A stretch of DNA of 64,000 nucleotides from Arenibacter palladensis. Lineage in GTDB: Bacteria; Bacteroidota; Bacteroidia; Flavobacteriales; Flavobacteriaceae. The stretch lies in NCBI RefSeq assembly GCF_900129275.1, contig NZ_FQUX01000001.1, forward strand, positions 744,001-808,000. The letters run 5' to 3'. The position numbers and the translations under genes are program-made. Of this stretch, positions 27,274 to 35,838 are shown in pieces; position 1 is the first letter of the stretch; every line of letters begins with the position of its first letter. The notes below the pieces were generated by a model. That model did no database searches, had not been told where the DNA came from, and saw nothing but the letters and a program-made list of their open reading frames with translations.

Positions 27274-27380
27274 TCCAAACATAGATGATGGGGCTTGTGT
27301 TTTTAATGAAGTGGTTGCTTCACGCTTGGCTTTCAAAACGTTTTTGAGCTATTTGTGCGATTTAGCTTATGCCGTATTCA

Positions 27381-28330
27381 TTTTAGGGGTAATTCCTAAA
27401 TATTTAAAGTTTCAATTTTTAGGCTCAAGGTCTAAGAAATGGCTCCTTCCCCTAGCTAGGGGTAGGTGGATCTTCAGCTATCGGCTGAGGAGACGGAAGG
27501 GGTGACCGCCCTTATTTAGCAGTTTCATTGTTATGATTTCTCTCTTAAGGTTGAAATGACTTGCCCAGTCATTTGAACATTGGCCTTTTTTAGTAATCCC
27601 GATAGTTATTGGGAGAGACGACGCATATAATGGTTTTAGGCAGATCTTGACCAGGTTGAGTTGGTAGTTTGGAAGCTGATTGGATAATACATTTTCACAA
27701 TGAACAATATGGATGATGTGGCACATAGTATGTCAATTTTAGGGGTAATCCCTAATCTTTAATGTCTCAATTTTAGGAACAAGGTTTAAGAAAAGGCTCC
27801 TTCCCCTAGCTAGGGGAAGGAGCCTTTTCAGCTATCGGCTGAGGAGACGGAAGGGGTGACCGCCCGTATTTTGCAGTTTCATTGTTATGATTTCTCTCTT
27901 AATTAAGGTTGAAATGACTTGCCCAGTCATATGGACATTGGCCTTTTTTAGTAATCCCGATAGTTATTGGGAGAATTGTCACATATAATGGTTTTAGGCT
28001 GATCTTGGCCAGGTTGAGTTGGTAGTTTGGAAGCTGATTGGATAATACATTTTCACAATGAACAATATGGATGAGGTGGCACATGGTATGTCAATTTTAG
28101 GGGTAATCCCTAATCTTTAATGTCTCAATTTTTAGGAACAAGGTTTAAGAAAAGGCTCCTTCCCCTAGCTAGGGGAAGGTGGATCTTCAGCTATCGGCTG
28201 AGGAGACGGAAGGGGTGACCGCCCGTATTTGGCAGTTTCATTGTTATGATTTCTCTCTTAAGGTTGAAATGACTTGCCTGGTCATATGGACCTAGGCCTT
28301 TTTTTGTATTCCCGATAGTTATTGGGAGAG
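27381..28330. repeat. Tandem array of a ~357-bp repeat, 2.7 copies
   Basis: Three head-to-tail units begin at about 27381, 27737 and 28095; the third stops at about 28330. Each starts with a TTTTAGGGGTAAT(T/C)CCTAA block and holds a CCTTCCCCTAGCTAGGGG palindrome, a TCAGC/GCTGA hairpin, GACGGAAGGGGTGACCGCCC, and an imperfect TCCCGATA/TATTGGGA hairpin. The units look about 90% alike by eye; unit 2 has an inserted AATT near 27900. No intact gene or transposase lies inside. It fills most of the 1.2-kb gap 27274-28497; the rest is AT-rich without a recognised feature. Confidence 0.85.
27791..27828. repeat. Perfect 38-bp palindrome in repeat unit 2
   Basis: The two 19-base halves, centred on CTAG at 27808-27811, are exact reverse complements (left arm AAAAGGCTCCTTCCCCTAG). 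In units 1 and 3 the right arm diverges after AGGGG to GTGGATCTTCAGC, so the palindrome is complete only in the middle unit. It could extrude as a cruciform or form a strong RNA hairpin followed by TTTT. Confidence 0.85.
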
Positions 28331-28497
28331 TTACTGGTTTTATCACTTACCTCCCTAAGAAGATTAATCTGGCTATATTTAAATTTTGGTAATGTTTTAG
28401 CGGAATAATAGTTCTGATTTATAATTGTTTTTTGTTTTAAGTATAGATATCATTTTTCGACTAAACCATATTATCAGATTAAGAAAATATCGAAAAA

Positions 28498-29511
28498 ATG
28501 GAGGATAACATCAACAGTAATATTAAGAATACCAAATTCTCAGTTTTGGATTTGGTGCCTGTAGCTCAGGGCTCAACCCCTTTACAGTCTATACAAAAGA
28601 GCCTGGAATTGGCACAACACGTAGAAACTTTGGGCTTTGAACGATTTTGGATTTCCGAACACCATAATATGGAAAGTTTGGTGAGTTCGGCTACACCAAT
28701 TTTAATAGGACATATTGCCCAAGGCACCAAGACCATTAGGGTAGGCTCCGGTGGAATTATGTTGCCCAACCACGCCCCTTTAATTGTAGCGGAACAATTT
28801 GGTACCTTGGAGACACTTTATCCAGGGAGAATTGACTTGGGTTTGGGAAGGGCTCCAGGAACAGATCAACTAACGGCCAAGGCATTAAGACGGGATCGTA
28901 CGGAAACTGTGCACGATTTCCCAAAGGATATAGTAGAATTGCAGACCTATTTCTCTAAAGAAAATAGTCATGCTGCAGTACGGGCCATACCGGGAGAAGG
29001 CTTGAATATTCCCTTGTATTTACTGGGTTCAAGCACATTTAGTGCCCAATTGGCCGGAGCAAAGGGATTGCCATATGCTTTTGCCAGTCATTTTGCACCA
29101 ACCCATTTACATGAAGCCCTTAGATTGTACCATCAAAATTTTCAAGCTTCGGAACAAAGTACAGCTCCCTATACTATTGCCTGTGTAAATATAATTGCCG
29201 CAGAAACAGATGAAAAGGCCAAGTATTTGGAGACCAGCCTTCAGCAATTGGCTTTGGGAATTATAAGGAATACTAGAAAACCTTTACCACCACCTGTGAA
29301 GAGTATGGACGGATTATGGCATGAGGTGGAAAAAGTCCAAATACAAAAGATGATGCACTATAGTTTTGTAGGATCCCAGGAAACCATAAAAGCACAACTT
29401 ACAAATTTTATTGAAGCAACGAGGGTCAATGAAATAATGGCAGTATCCCATATTTTTGATCATCAGGATCGTTTAAGTTCCTATGAAATTTTGAGTGGCC
29501 TTCTTAAATAG
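28498..29511 (+). CDS. Luciferase-like (LLM class) flavin-dependent oxidoreductase
   Basis: A 337-residue TIM-barrel monooxygenase-type protein. The strings LDLVPVAQGST, ERFWISEHHNM, GSGGIMLPNHAPL and GRIDLGLGRAPGTD match the MsnO8-like group of LLM oxidoreductases found in many bacteria. These use reduced flavin, but most members have no assigned substrate. It is cytoplasmic with no signal peptide. It stands apart from its neighbours: 1.2 kb of repeats upstream, and a downstream lipoprotein gene about 95 bp away. Confidence 0.87.
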   Translation: MEDNINSNIKNTKFSVLDLVPVAQGSTPLQSIQKSLELAQHVETLGFERFWISEHHNMESLVSSATPILIGHIAQGTKTIRVGSGGIMLPNHAPLIVAEQFGTLETLYPGRIDLGLGRAPGTDQLTAKALRRDRTETVHDFPKDIVELQTYFSKENSHAAVRAIPGEGLNIPLYLLGSSTFSAQLAGAKGLPYAFASHFAPTHLHEALRLYHQNFQASEQSTAPYTIACVNIIAAETDEKAKYLETSLQQLALGIIRNTRKPLPPPVKSMDGLWHEVEKVQIQKMMHYSFVGSQETIKAQLTNFIEATRVNEIMAVSHIFDHQDRLSSYEILSGLLK

Positions 29512-29605
29512 GAGTAAAATTACCTTTGTTAAAGTCATATTTTTGGTATCATGGATTCTGGATAACAAATTTTGGTTAATTTGTACTTATATAGATTTGC
29601 CATAT

Positions 29606-30334
29606 ATGAGTAAGAGGAAATATTTAATATTGTGCCTATGCGGGATTATGATGGCTTGTAACACTGAAATACATAGTCAGGAGAAAATGTTAAAGGTAAA
29701 AGAAATAGAATTTGAGGGACAAGCCGATTTGGAAGAGGTATCCCAACTTTTGGAGGAACATACTGAATTACATGCAATCGACTTAATAAATTGGGGTCAA
29801 TTTTCTTATCGGCCAAATGTATCTTTTAGGATTGCGCACAGCAATAATGCCATTTGGATAAAATATTATGTCCAGGAAAAAAACATTCTGGCCAGTGTTG
29901 GGGACACCAATGGCCCAGTGGCCCGTGATAGTTGTGTGGAATTTTTTTTAGACCCCTTAGGGAACGGGAATTATTATAATTTTGAATTCAATTGTATTGG
30001 CACCGTCCATTTGGCTTATGGACCTGGAAGAGGGCAGCGTCAATTTGTTGACCCAAATACCATTAGGAATTTGATCGAGGTACAAAGTACTTTAGGATCA
30101 CAAACATTCACAGAAAGAACGGGCGATTTTTCTTGGGAAATGACCATTATAATACCTGCTGGGATCCTGACCCATAATCCTGAAATAAAATTAAAGGGCC
30201 TAAAGAGTACTGCAAATTTTTATAAGTGTGGCGACGCTACTTCGCAACGTCATTATTTAACCTGGAATCCGGTTGGAACCGAAAAGCCCGATTATCACAG
30301 GCCGGAATATTTTGGCAAACTTATTTTTCAATAA
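29606..30334 (+). CDS. CBM9-like carbohydrate-binding lipoprotein
   Basis: Start chosen at ATG 29606, because a lipoprotein signal begins there (MSKRKYLILCLCGIMMAC); an upstream in-frame ATG would overlap the previous gene and lose this. The 242-residue product resembles CBM9-like domains (PF16011 type), with SVGDTNGPVARDSCVEFF and NFEFNCIGTVHLAYG, a single-domain surface or periplasmic sugar-binding protein. It precedes the exported oxidative enzymes by about 330 bp and may belong to the same carbohydrate system. Confidence 0.75.
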   Translation: MSKRKYLILCLCGIMMACNTEIHSQEKMLKVKEIEFEGQADLEEVSQLLEEHTELHAIDLINWGQFSYRPNVSFRIAHSNNAIWIKYYVQEKNILASVGDTNGPVARDSCVEFFLDPLGNGNYYNFEFNCIGTVHLAYGPGRGQRQFVDPNTIRNLIEVQSTLGSQTFTERTGDFSWEMTIIIPAGILTHNPEIKLKGLKSTANFYKCGDATSQRHYLTWNPVGTEKPDYHRPEYFGKLIFQ

Positions 30335-30668
30335 ACAACAGGGTGATTCCAAGTCACTTCGGGAACAAGATATTTTGAAGGGATATTTTTTATAATCTTT
30401 CAATAGAAATCGCGCTTTTATTTTAATTGAACAATATAATTGTTAAATATTGGAAATAAAATAGGCAGATTCCCCAAAGTATTATTAAATTTAAGATGTG
30501 TTCGAACACATCTTAGAAAGTTTAAGGCAGGAACTACATGCATGCTGAGGATATTATTATAGGGTAATACAACAATTCCAATCCAAATCATATTTTGGGG
30601 AATAATTGGTATTGGTGAAAATTGCCCATGGTGGAGAGTCAATTATAGGTTTATTTAATATACGATCA
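30335..30668. other. Structured intergenic region with operator-like palindrome
   Basis: This 334-bp AT-rich gap has no credible gene. It holds the 24-bp palindrome listed separately, a short AACAAT/ATTGTT repeat near 30430, and a hairpin around 30575-30602 (ATTCC..CCAAA paired with TTTGGGGAAT). The promoter for the downstream exported-enzyme genes is probably here. Confidence 0.5.
30492..30515. promoter_or_regulatory. Perfect 24-bp palindrome, candidate operator
   Basis: TAAGATGTGTTC followed immediately by its exact reverse complement. Length, symmetry and position about 155 bp before the sorbosone-dehydrogenase-like gene suit a dimeric repressor or activator of the GntR/LacI kind. The TTCGAA centre leaves no loop, so a transcription terminator is less likely. 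Confidence 0.5.
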
Positions 30669-32387
30669 ATGCCCATTTCCCCGCGAATCAAAAAATTACT
30701 TTTTGGTGTAGTGCCCGTTTGGACTCTGTTGAATTGTGAGGTACAACAACCTAACGCAGGTCTTTATTTACCAGAAGGTTTCAAGGCAGTCGTGGTCGTG
30801 GATAGCATAGAGGAAAGGGTTCGGCATTTGGCCGTGACCAACGATGGAATAGTGTATGGCAAACTTAGAAATTCCAATGAAAATGGAGGCATAGTTGCAC
30901 TACAGGATAAAAACAAAGATGGCAGGGCAGAGATAATGCAAAAATTTGGAGCGTATCGTTCCCTTCAAAAATGGAGTTATTCCACAGCCATGAGGATCTA
31001 TAATGGCTATCTGTATTTTAGTTCTGAATTGGTCATTTATCGCTATAAATTAAAACCGGGAACTCTAATACCTGAAGGGGAAATGGAAATTGTCATGACC
31101 GATGATCATGAGCATGGCAAGCACGAACATATAGGCAAGCCCATTGCTTTTGATAACAAGGGGTATATGTATGTTCCCTTTGGTGCCCCTTCCAATGCTT
31201 GTCAAAACCCTAAAAGAACCCCTGGGGCTCCGGGCATGGATCCATGTCCACAATTGGAGGACCATGGCGGTGTTTGGCGTTTCGAGGCCAATAAACTTGG
31301 TCAGACCCAAAAGGACGGTTACAAATATGCTTCGGGGATACGCAGTGTGGTGGCAATGGATTGGAATTCTGAGGATGAGAATCTGTATATTGTAATGCAC
31401 GGACGGGATGATTTGCTGAGACTATTTCCCAATATCTATTCCGGTTGGGAAAGTGCCTTGCTCCCCTCGGAAGAATTTATTAGGGTAACCGAAGGTTCAA
31501 ATTTTGGCTGGCCCTATTGTTACTATGACCAAATACAGGAAAAAAAGGTCCTCGCCCCTGAATACGGGGGTGATGGGAATATAACCGGGAGATGTCAGGA
31601 ATTTGATGATCCTATAATGGGATTCCCTGGGCACTGGGCTCCGAACGATTTGGTTTTTTACGATGGGGATAAGCTGCCAAATCGATATAAAAATGGGGCT
31701 TTTATAGCCTTCCATGGATCAACTAATAGAGCTCCATATCCGCAATCGGGGTATTTTGTTGGATTTGTTCCCTTTAAGGACGGAAAGCCTTCCGGCGATT
31801 GGGAGGTTTTTGCGGATGGTTTTGCAGGGGTAGACCCCATCGTAAGTGTTAAAGACGCCGAATATAGGCCTATGGGTATTGCTTTCGGTGCAGACGATAG
31901 TATGTACATTTCAGATTCGGTAAAGGGAAGGATATGGAAGATAGTATTCCATGGCGACAAAAATAATTTTGGCCAGGATCAATTGGCGGAAATGGAAAAA
32001 AGAAAACTATTGTCCCATATTAGGACACCCGATGAAACCAAGGATAATCTTATGGCAGGTGCATTTACCGGAGGTGAAAAGATTTATTATACCTATTGCA
32101 GCACCTGTCATCAACAGGATGGTAGGGGAGCAACGGGTAGATTTCCACCTTTGACCGGAACGGAATGGGTAATTGGTGACAAGGAGAGATTGATCAATAT
32201 TGTTTTAAATGGAATGGAAGGCTCCATGGAGGTGAACGGGGAGGTTTACAACGGGGTAATGCCACAGCATAGTTTTTTAAGTGATGAGGAAGTGGCCGAT
32301 GTCCTGACCTATATCAGGACCAATTTTGGGAATGATGCGGGGGAGATAAAACCAGAAGAAGTAAGGAAGCTAAGAAGCAGTTTATAA
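30669..32387 (+). CDS. Sorbosone-dehydrogenase-like (PQQ-type) lipoprotein with cytochrome c domain
   Basis: Start set at ATG 30669, which opens a lipoprotein signal with Cys at about residue 23; a longer reading from 30606 would mask it. The 572-residue product has a beta-propeller of the sorbosone/glucose dehydrogenase type (about 35-430; FGWPYCYYDQ, HWAPNDLVFYDG, PMGIAFGADDSMY) and a C-terminal cytochrome c domain with C477xxCH481. It should oxidise a sugar aldehyde or hemiacetal outside the cytoplasm and pass electrons to its own heme. It is 43 bp before the amidohydrolase gene. Confidence 0.82.
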   Translation: MPISPRIKKLLFGVVPVWTLLNCEVQQPNAGLYLPEGFKAVVVVDSIEERVRHLAVTNDGIVYGKLRNSNENGGIVALQDKNKDGRAEIMQKFGAYRSLQKWSYSTAMRIYNGYLYFSSELVIYRYKLKPGTLIPEGEMEIVMTDDHEHGKHEHIGKPIAFDNKGYMYVPFGAPSNACQNPKRTPGAPGMDPCPQLEDHGGVWRFEANKLGQTQKDGYKYASGIRSVVAMDWNSEDENLYIVMHGRDDLLRLFPNIYSGWESALLPSEEFIRVTEGSNFGWPYCYYDQIQEKKVLAPEYGGDGNITGRCQEFDDPIMGFPGHWAPNDLVFYDGDKLPNRYKNGAFIAFHGSTNRAPYPQSGYFVGFVPFKDGKPSGDWEVFADGFAGVDPIVSVKDAEYRPMGIAFGADDSMYISDSVKGRIWKIVFHGDKNNFGQDQLAEMEKRKLLSHIRTPDETKDNLMAGAFTGGEKIYYTYCSTCHQQDGRGATGRFPPLTGTEWVIGDKERLINIVLNGMEGSMEVNGEVYNGVMPQHSFLSDEEVADVLTYIRTNFGNDAGEIKPEEVRKLRSSL

Positions 32388-32430
32388 AATTTACATACTA
32401 GGTGTTTAGATCAACTAATACTTTTTAAAA

Positions 32431-33684
32431 ATGAAAAATATGCTAAAAAAACGGAATTGGGCTATTATTTTAATGCTAGCGGCAACTATTTCCTTGACCG
32501 CACAGGACTATGACATCTTGGTTAAAGGGGGACATGTGATAGACACTAAAAACAATTTGGACCAAGTAATGGATGTAGCCATAAAGGATGGGAAAATTGC
32601 AAAAGTCGATTCCAAAATTCCCGAAAATCAGGCTAAAAAGGTAATAGATGCCAAGGGGTTTATTGTAGCTCCCGGACTCTTGGATATACATGGGCACAAT
32701 TTTTTTGGGACCGAGGAGGATGCGTATTTAAGTAACAGTTTTAGTGCCCTGCCCCCTGATGGTTTTACCTTTAGAAGTGGCGTTACCACTATTGTTGATG
32801 TAGGTGGTGCTGGGTGGAAGAATTTTAAAACCTTTAAGGCGCAGACGATAGATAATTCAAAAACAAGGGTATTGTCTTTCTTAAATATTATTGGGTCGGG
32901 CATGAAGGGAGGTGCCATTGAGCAGAATATAGAGGATATGAATCCTAAATTAACGGCCTATGTTGCCTCACAGAACAAAGGGACCATAGTAGGGGTAAAA
33001 TTGGCCCATTATAGTGGTTTTGATTGGGAACCTGTAAATAGGGTGGTTGCAGCGGGGACTATGGCCGATATCCCGGTTATGATCGATTTTGGAGGCAGCG
33101 AACCGGAGTTGTCATTGGAAACATTGCTCATGGAAAAACTTCGTCCCGGTGACATCTTTACCCATGCCTATGCCCATGTAAAAGGAAGAACTCCTGTAGT
33201 GGATGAAAGTGGCAAGGTTAGGAAATATGTCTTTGATGCCCAAAAACGAGGGATCATTTTTGATGTTGGACATGGTGGTGGCAGCTTTGTCTTCGAGCAA
33301 GCCATTCCGGCCATAAAACAAGGGTTTTTACCTAATTCCATAAGCACGGACCTGCACACGGGAAGTATGAACGGGGGAATGAAGGATATCCTCAATATAA
33401 TGTCAAAATTCATCAATATGGGCATGCCGGTAAAACAGGTAATTGAAACTGCAACTTGGAATCCTGCCCAGTATATTAAACGCACGGATTTAGGACACCT
33501 GACTGTTGGGGCCGTGGCAGACCTAACTATTCTGAACCTTAGAAAAGGGAATTTTGGGTTTATTGATACACAAGGGAAAAAAATGATGGGCGACCAAAAA
33601 TTGGAATGTGAGCTAACCCTAAGGGAGGGAGATGTGGTTTGGGATCTAAACGGTATTTCCAGACCTATGTGGAATGCAAAGTAA
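32431..33684 (+). CDS. Exported amidohydrolase/deacetylase family metallohydrolase (COG3964-like)
   Basis: A 417-residue protein with a Sec signal peptide (about 1-24, ends LTAQ). Amidohydrolase metal ligands are visible: DIHGH, Lys in VGVKLAHYSG (probable carboxylated bridge), His in THAYAHVKG, His in DVGHGGG and Asp in ISTDLHTG. Known COG3964 relatives such as Atu3266 hydrolyse acetyl esters/amides and often lie next to SelA-like PLP enzymes, as here. Export is unusual for the family. Probable role: removing an acyl group from an amino acid or amino-sugar acid in the periplasm. Confidence 0.85.
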   Translation: MKNMLKKRNWAIILMLAATISLTAQDYDILVKGGHVIDTKNNLDQVMDVAIKDGKIAKVDSKIPENQAKKVIDAKGFIVAPGLLDIHGHNFFGTEEDAYLSNSFSALPPDGFTFRSGVTTIVDVGGAGWKNFKTFKAQTIDNSKTRVLSFLNIIGSGMKGGAIEQNIEDMNPKLTAYVASQNKGTIVGVKLAHYSGFDWEPVNRVVAAGTMADIPVMIDFGGSEPELSLETLLMEKLRPGDIFTHAYAHVKGRTPVVDESGKVRKYVFDAQKRGIIFDVGHGGGSFVFEQAIPAIKQGFLPNSISTDLHTGSMNGGMKDILNIMSKFINMGMPVKQVIETATWNPAQYIKRTDLGHLTVGAVADLTILNLRKGNFGFIDTQGKKMMGDQKLECELTLREGDVVWDLNGISRPMWNAK

Positions 33685-33749
33685 TCCCGTTTATTGAAAA
33701 TAGTCTATGGGAAGTGCATTGAATTGGATTAATCTATAAAAAATTAATT

Positions 33750-34964
33750 ATGTTAAGTAGGAGAAAATTATTAAAAACCTTATCCAGTGTACCAGTGGTG
33801 GGCGGATTGGTAGGTACTGGATTATTAACGCCTCAATTGCTTGGTGCTACAGTAAGCCAACCGGCAAAGCGGAATTTTTTCAAGGAGCTGGGCATACGTA
33901 CATTTATCAATGCTGCCGGAACCTATACTTCCATGACAGGTTCCTTAATGTCCGAGGAGGTTACCTCGGCAATTGTATTCGGAGCTACGGAATATGTAGA
34001 TTTGGACGACCTACAGGATAAGGTCGGTGAAAGAATAGCAGAATTGTTGGAGTGCGAATATGCCACGGTATCCTCTGGAGCTTTCGGGGCCATGTCCATT
34101 GGGCTTGCCGGGGTAATTTCTGGAATGGACTCCGAAATAGCCGCCCAACTTCCGGATACCACAGGATTGAAGCACGAAGTAATAATACAGGAAGGCCATA
34201 ATATTGGTTATACCCATGCCCTATTGAACGTCGGCGCCAAAATAGTCACCGTAAAAACAAAGAAGGAAATGGAAAAGGCCATTAACAAAAATACGGCCAT
34301 GCTATGGTTTTTAAATGCCAATACGGACAATGGTGAAATTAAGTATGACGAGTTTATCGCTATTGGAAAAAAACACAACATTCCAACTTTTATAGATTGT
34401 GCAGCTGATGTACCCCCAGTGGAGAACTTGTTTAAATTTACTAAAATGGGGTTCGATTTAGTGGCATTTTCTGGAGGAAAAGGAATTAGAGGGCCCCAAA
34501 GCGCTGGATTATTGTTGGGCAGAAGGGACCTGATAAAAGCGGCAAGAATACATACCCCGCCTCGTGGAAGCACTATTGGAAGGGGTATGAAAGTAAATAA
34601 GGAGGAAGTTCTAGGGATTCTGGTGGCCTTGGAAATGTATTTGGCCAAGGATCATCAAAAGGAATGGGAACTTTGGGAAAATCAAATTAAATTAATTAGC
34701 GATAGTGCCTTATCCGTAAAAGGGGTGCAGACAGAAATACATGTACCGCCCTATGCCAACCATGTCCCTTCCCTACGTATTAAATGGGACAGTAATTTGG
34801 TTAAGATAAGTCCAGAGGACGCCAGGAAAAAGTTAATGGAAGGCCATCCTGCCATAGCTACGGTAGGTGACAAGGAAACTATAGGTATAACTACCTGGAT
34901 GATGGATCCGGGTCAGGAAAGAATAGTGGCCAAACGCCTTAAGGAAGTGTTGGAGAATGTGTAA
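33750..34964 (+). CDS. SelA-like PLP-dependent ammonia-lyase, Tat-exported
   Basis: A 404-residue fold-type I PLP enzyme related to SelA and D-glucosaminate-6-phosphate ammonia-lyase (DgaE). FINAAGTYTSMTGS opens the domain, and VAFSGGKGIRGPQSAGLL carries the PLP Lys. The N-terminus MLSRRKLLKTL followed by a mildly hydrophobic stretch is a twin-arginine signal, fitting a protein that folds around its cofactor before export. It lacks the tRNA-binding extension of true SelA. Neighbours: exported deacetylase upstream, RidA lipoprotein 37 bp downstream. Predicted to remove ammonia from a D-amino acid or 2-amino-2-deoxy aldonate. Confidence 0.8.
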   Translation: MLSRRKLLKTLSSVPVVGGLVGTGLLTPQLLGATVSQPAKRNFFKELGIRTFINAAGTYTSMTGSLMSEEVTSAIVFGATEYVDLDDLQDKVGERIAELLECEYATVSSGAFGAMSIGLAGVISGMDSEIAAQLPDTTGLKHEVIIQEGHNIGYTHALLNVGAKIVTVKTKKEMEKAINKNTAMLWFLNANTDNGEIKYDEFIAIGKKHNIPTFIDCAADVPPVENLFKFTKMGFDLVAFSGGKGIRGPQSAGLLLGRRDLIKAARIHTPPRGSTIGRGMKVNKEEVLGILVALEMYLAKDHQKEWELWENQIKLISDSALSVKGVQTEIHVPPYANHVPSLRIKWDSNLVKISPEDARKKLMEGHPAIATVGDKETIGITTWMMDPGQERIVAKRLKEVLENV

Positions 34965-35001
34965 TTAGTAATAAATAAGAATTAGTTTTAATAGCAAGCG
35001 T

Positions 35002-35583
35002 ATGAATTTCAAGTATTTTTTAATCCCATTAATGGTGGTAATGACCATTTCATGCAACACAAAAAAGGAAGATGTAGGAACATCTGTTAAAAAGGAAACA
35101 CCAGTAGTTCCAGCCGACTATGATCCAGAAAAAAAACTTAAGGAACTGGGCATAACCTTAACGGAAGCCAGTGCTCCGGTAGCCAATTACGTAAATGCCG
35201 TTCGCTCTGGAAATCTAATTTTTCTATCTGGAAAAGGGCCACTTCAGAGTAATGGCGAAAATATTGAGGGCAAGGTAGGGTCAGAGCTAACCATTGAGGA
35301 GGGTTATGAGGCCGCCAAAATTACGGGTATTAATCAATTATCCGTTTTAAAATCTGAATTGGGAAATTTAAATAAGGTAGTTAGGGTGGTCAAGGTCTTA
35401 GGTATGGTAAATGCAGGACCGGATTTTCCCGATCATCCCAAGGTGATCAATGGATATTCAGATTTAATGGTAGCCGTATTTGGAGAAAGGGGAAAACATG
35501 CGCGCGCTGCCGTAGGTATGGGGTCCCTTCCGGGAAATATCGCCGTAGAGATCGAAATGATCGTAGAGGTAATGCCAGATTGA
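35002..35583 (+). CDS. RidA (YjgF/YER057c) family lipoprotein
   Basis: A 193-residue protein with a lipoprotein signal (Cys near residue 18) and a RidA domain from about residue 45. The signature ARAAVGMGSLPGNIAVEIE includes the Arg that binds the substrate carboxylate in active RidA deaminases. RidA proteins hydrolyse reactive enamine/imine products of PLP lyases to keto acids. Being an exported lipoprotein directly after an exported PLP lyase gene, it probably performs that step in the periplasm. A terminator follows at 35728. Confidence 0.88.
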   Translation: MNFKYFLIPLMVVMTISCNTKKEDVGTSVKKETPVVPADYDPEKKLKELGITLTEASAPVANYVNAVRSGNLIFLSGKGPLQSNGENIEGKVGSELTIEEGYEAAKITGINQLSVLKSELGNLNKVVRVVKVLGMVNAGPDFPDHPKVINGYSDLMVAVFGERGKHARAAVGMGSLPGNIAVEIEMIVEVMPD

Positions 35584-35727
35584 ATTTGATGCCAAATATT
35601 GAATATTCCTTCTTGTCTACTATCAAATAATAAACTGCCGAGGGCGCTGGTCAACAGCTATTGGATTTCCATGATAGAGTAGCAGGTAATAATCCTTATG
35701 TAACCAAGGAGCAATGAATGTTGATGA

Positions 35728-35772
35728 ATTCCCCTTCCAAAGCTGTGAAGGGGAATATTGTTATTTTTATTT
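35728..35772 (+). terminator. Intrinsic terminator after the RidA gene
   Basis: A perfect 10-bp stem (ATTCCCCTTC, 35728-35737, with GAAGGGGAAT, 35747-35756) and a 9-base loop, followed by a T-rich run with five consecutive T residues. It closes the operon of exported deaminating enzymes and isolates the copper locus. Confidence 0.8.
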
Positions 35773-35784
35773 ATGATAGTTTTG
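35758..35784 (+). promoter_or_regulatory. Candidate promoter of the AraC-type regulator
   Basis: TAGTTTTG (35777-35784) matches TAnnTTTG; TTG at 35758-35760 is 16 bases upstream, close to the expected -33 distance. It lies 54 bp before the regulator start and right after the terminator stem. Confidence 0.5.
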
Positions 35785-35838
35785 TGGTAAAGTCCGTAAC
35801 CAAGGTTGGGCTATACCCAAAATTCAATTCTGTAACAG

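Noticed and set aside
27478-28084. Two similar minus-strand open frames (82 and 61 codons) starting MCH(I/L)IHIVHC
   Set aside because: They are alike only because they lie in successive units of the tandem repeat; unit 2 carries an insertion that breaks the frame, and no protein motif is visible.
27381-28330. CRISPR array
   Set aside because: The units are about 357 bp long with no short repeat/unique spacer alternation and no cas genes nearby.
33750-34964. Annotation as selenocysteine synthase SelA
   Set aside because: The protein has an export signal, lacks the tRNA-binding part, and no selenocysteine genes are near; the lyase-type relatives fit better.
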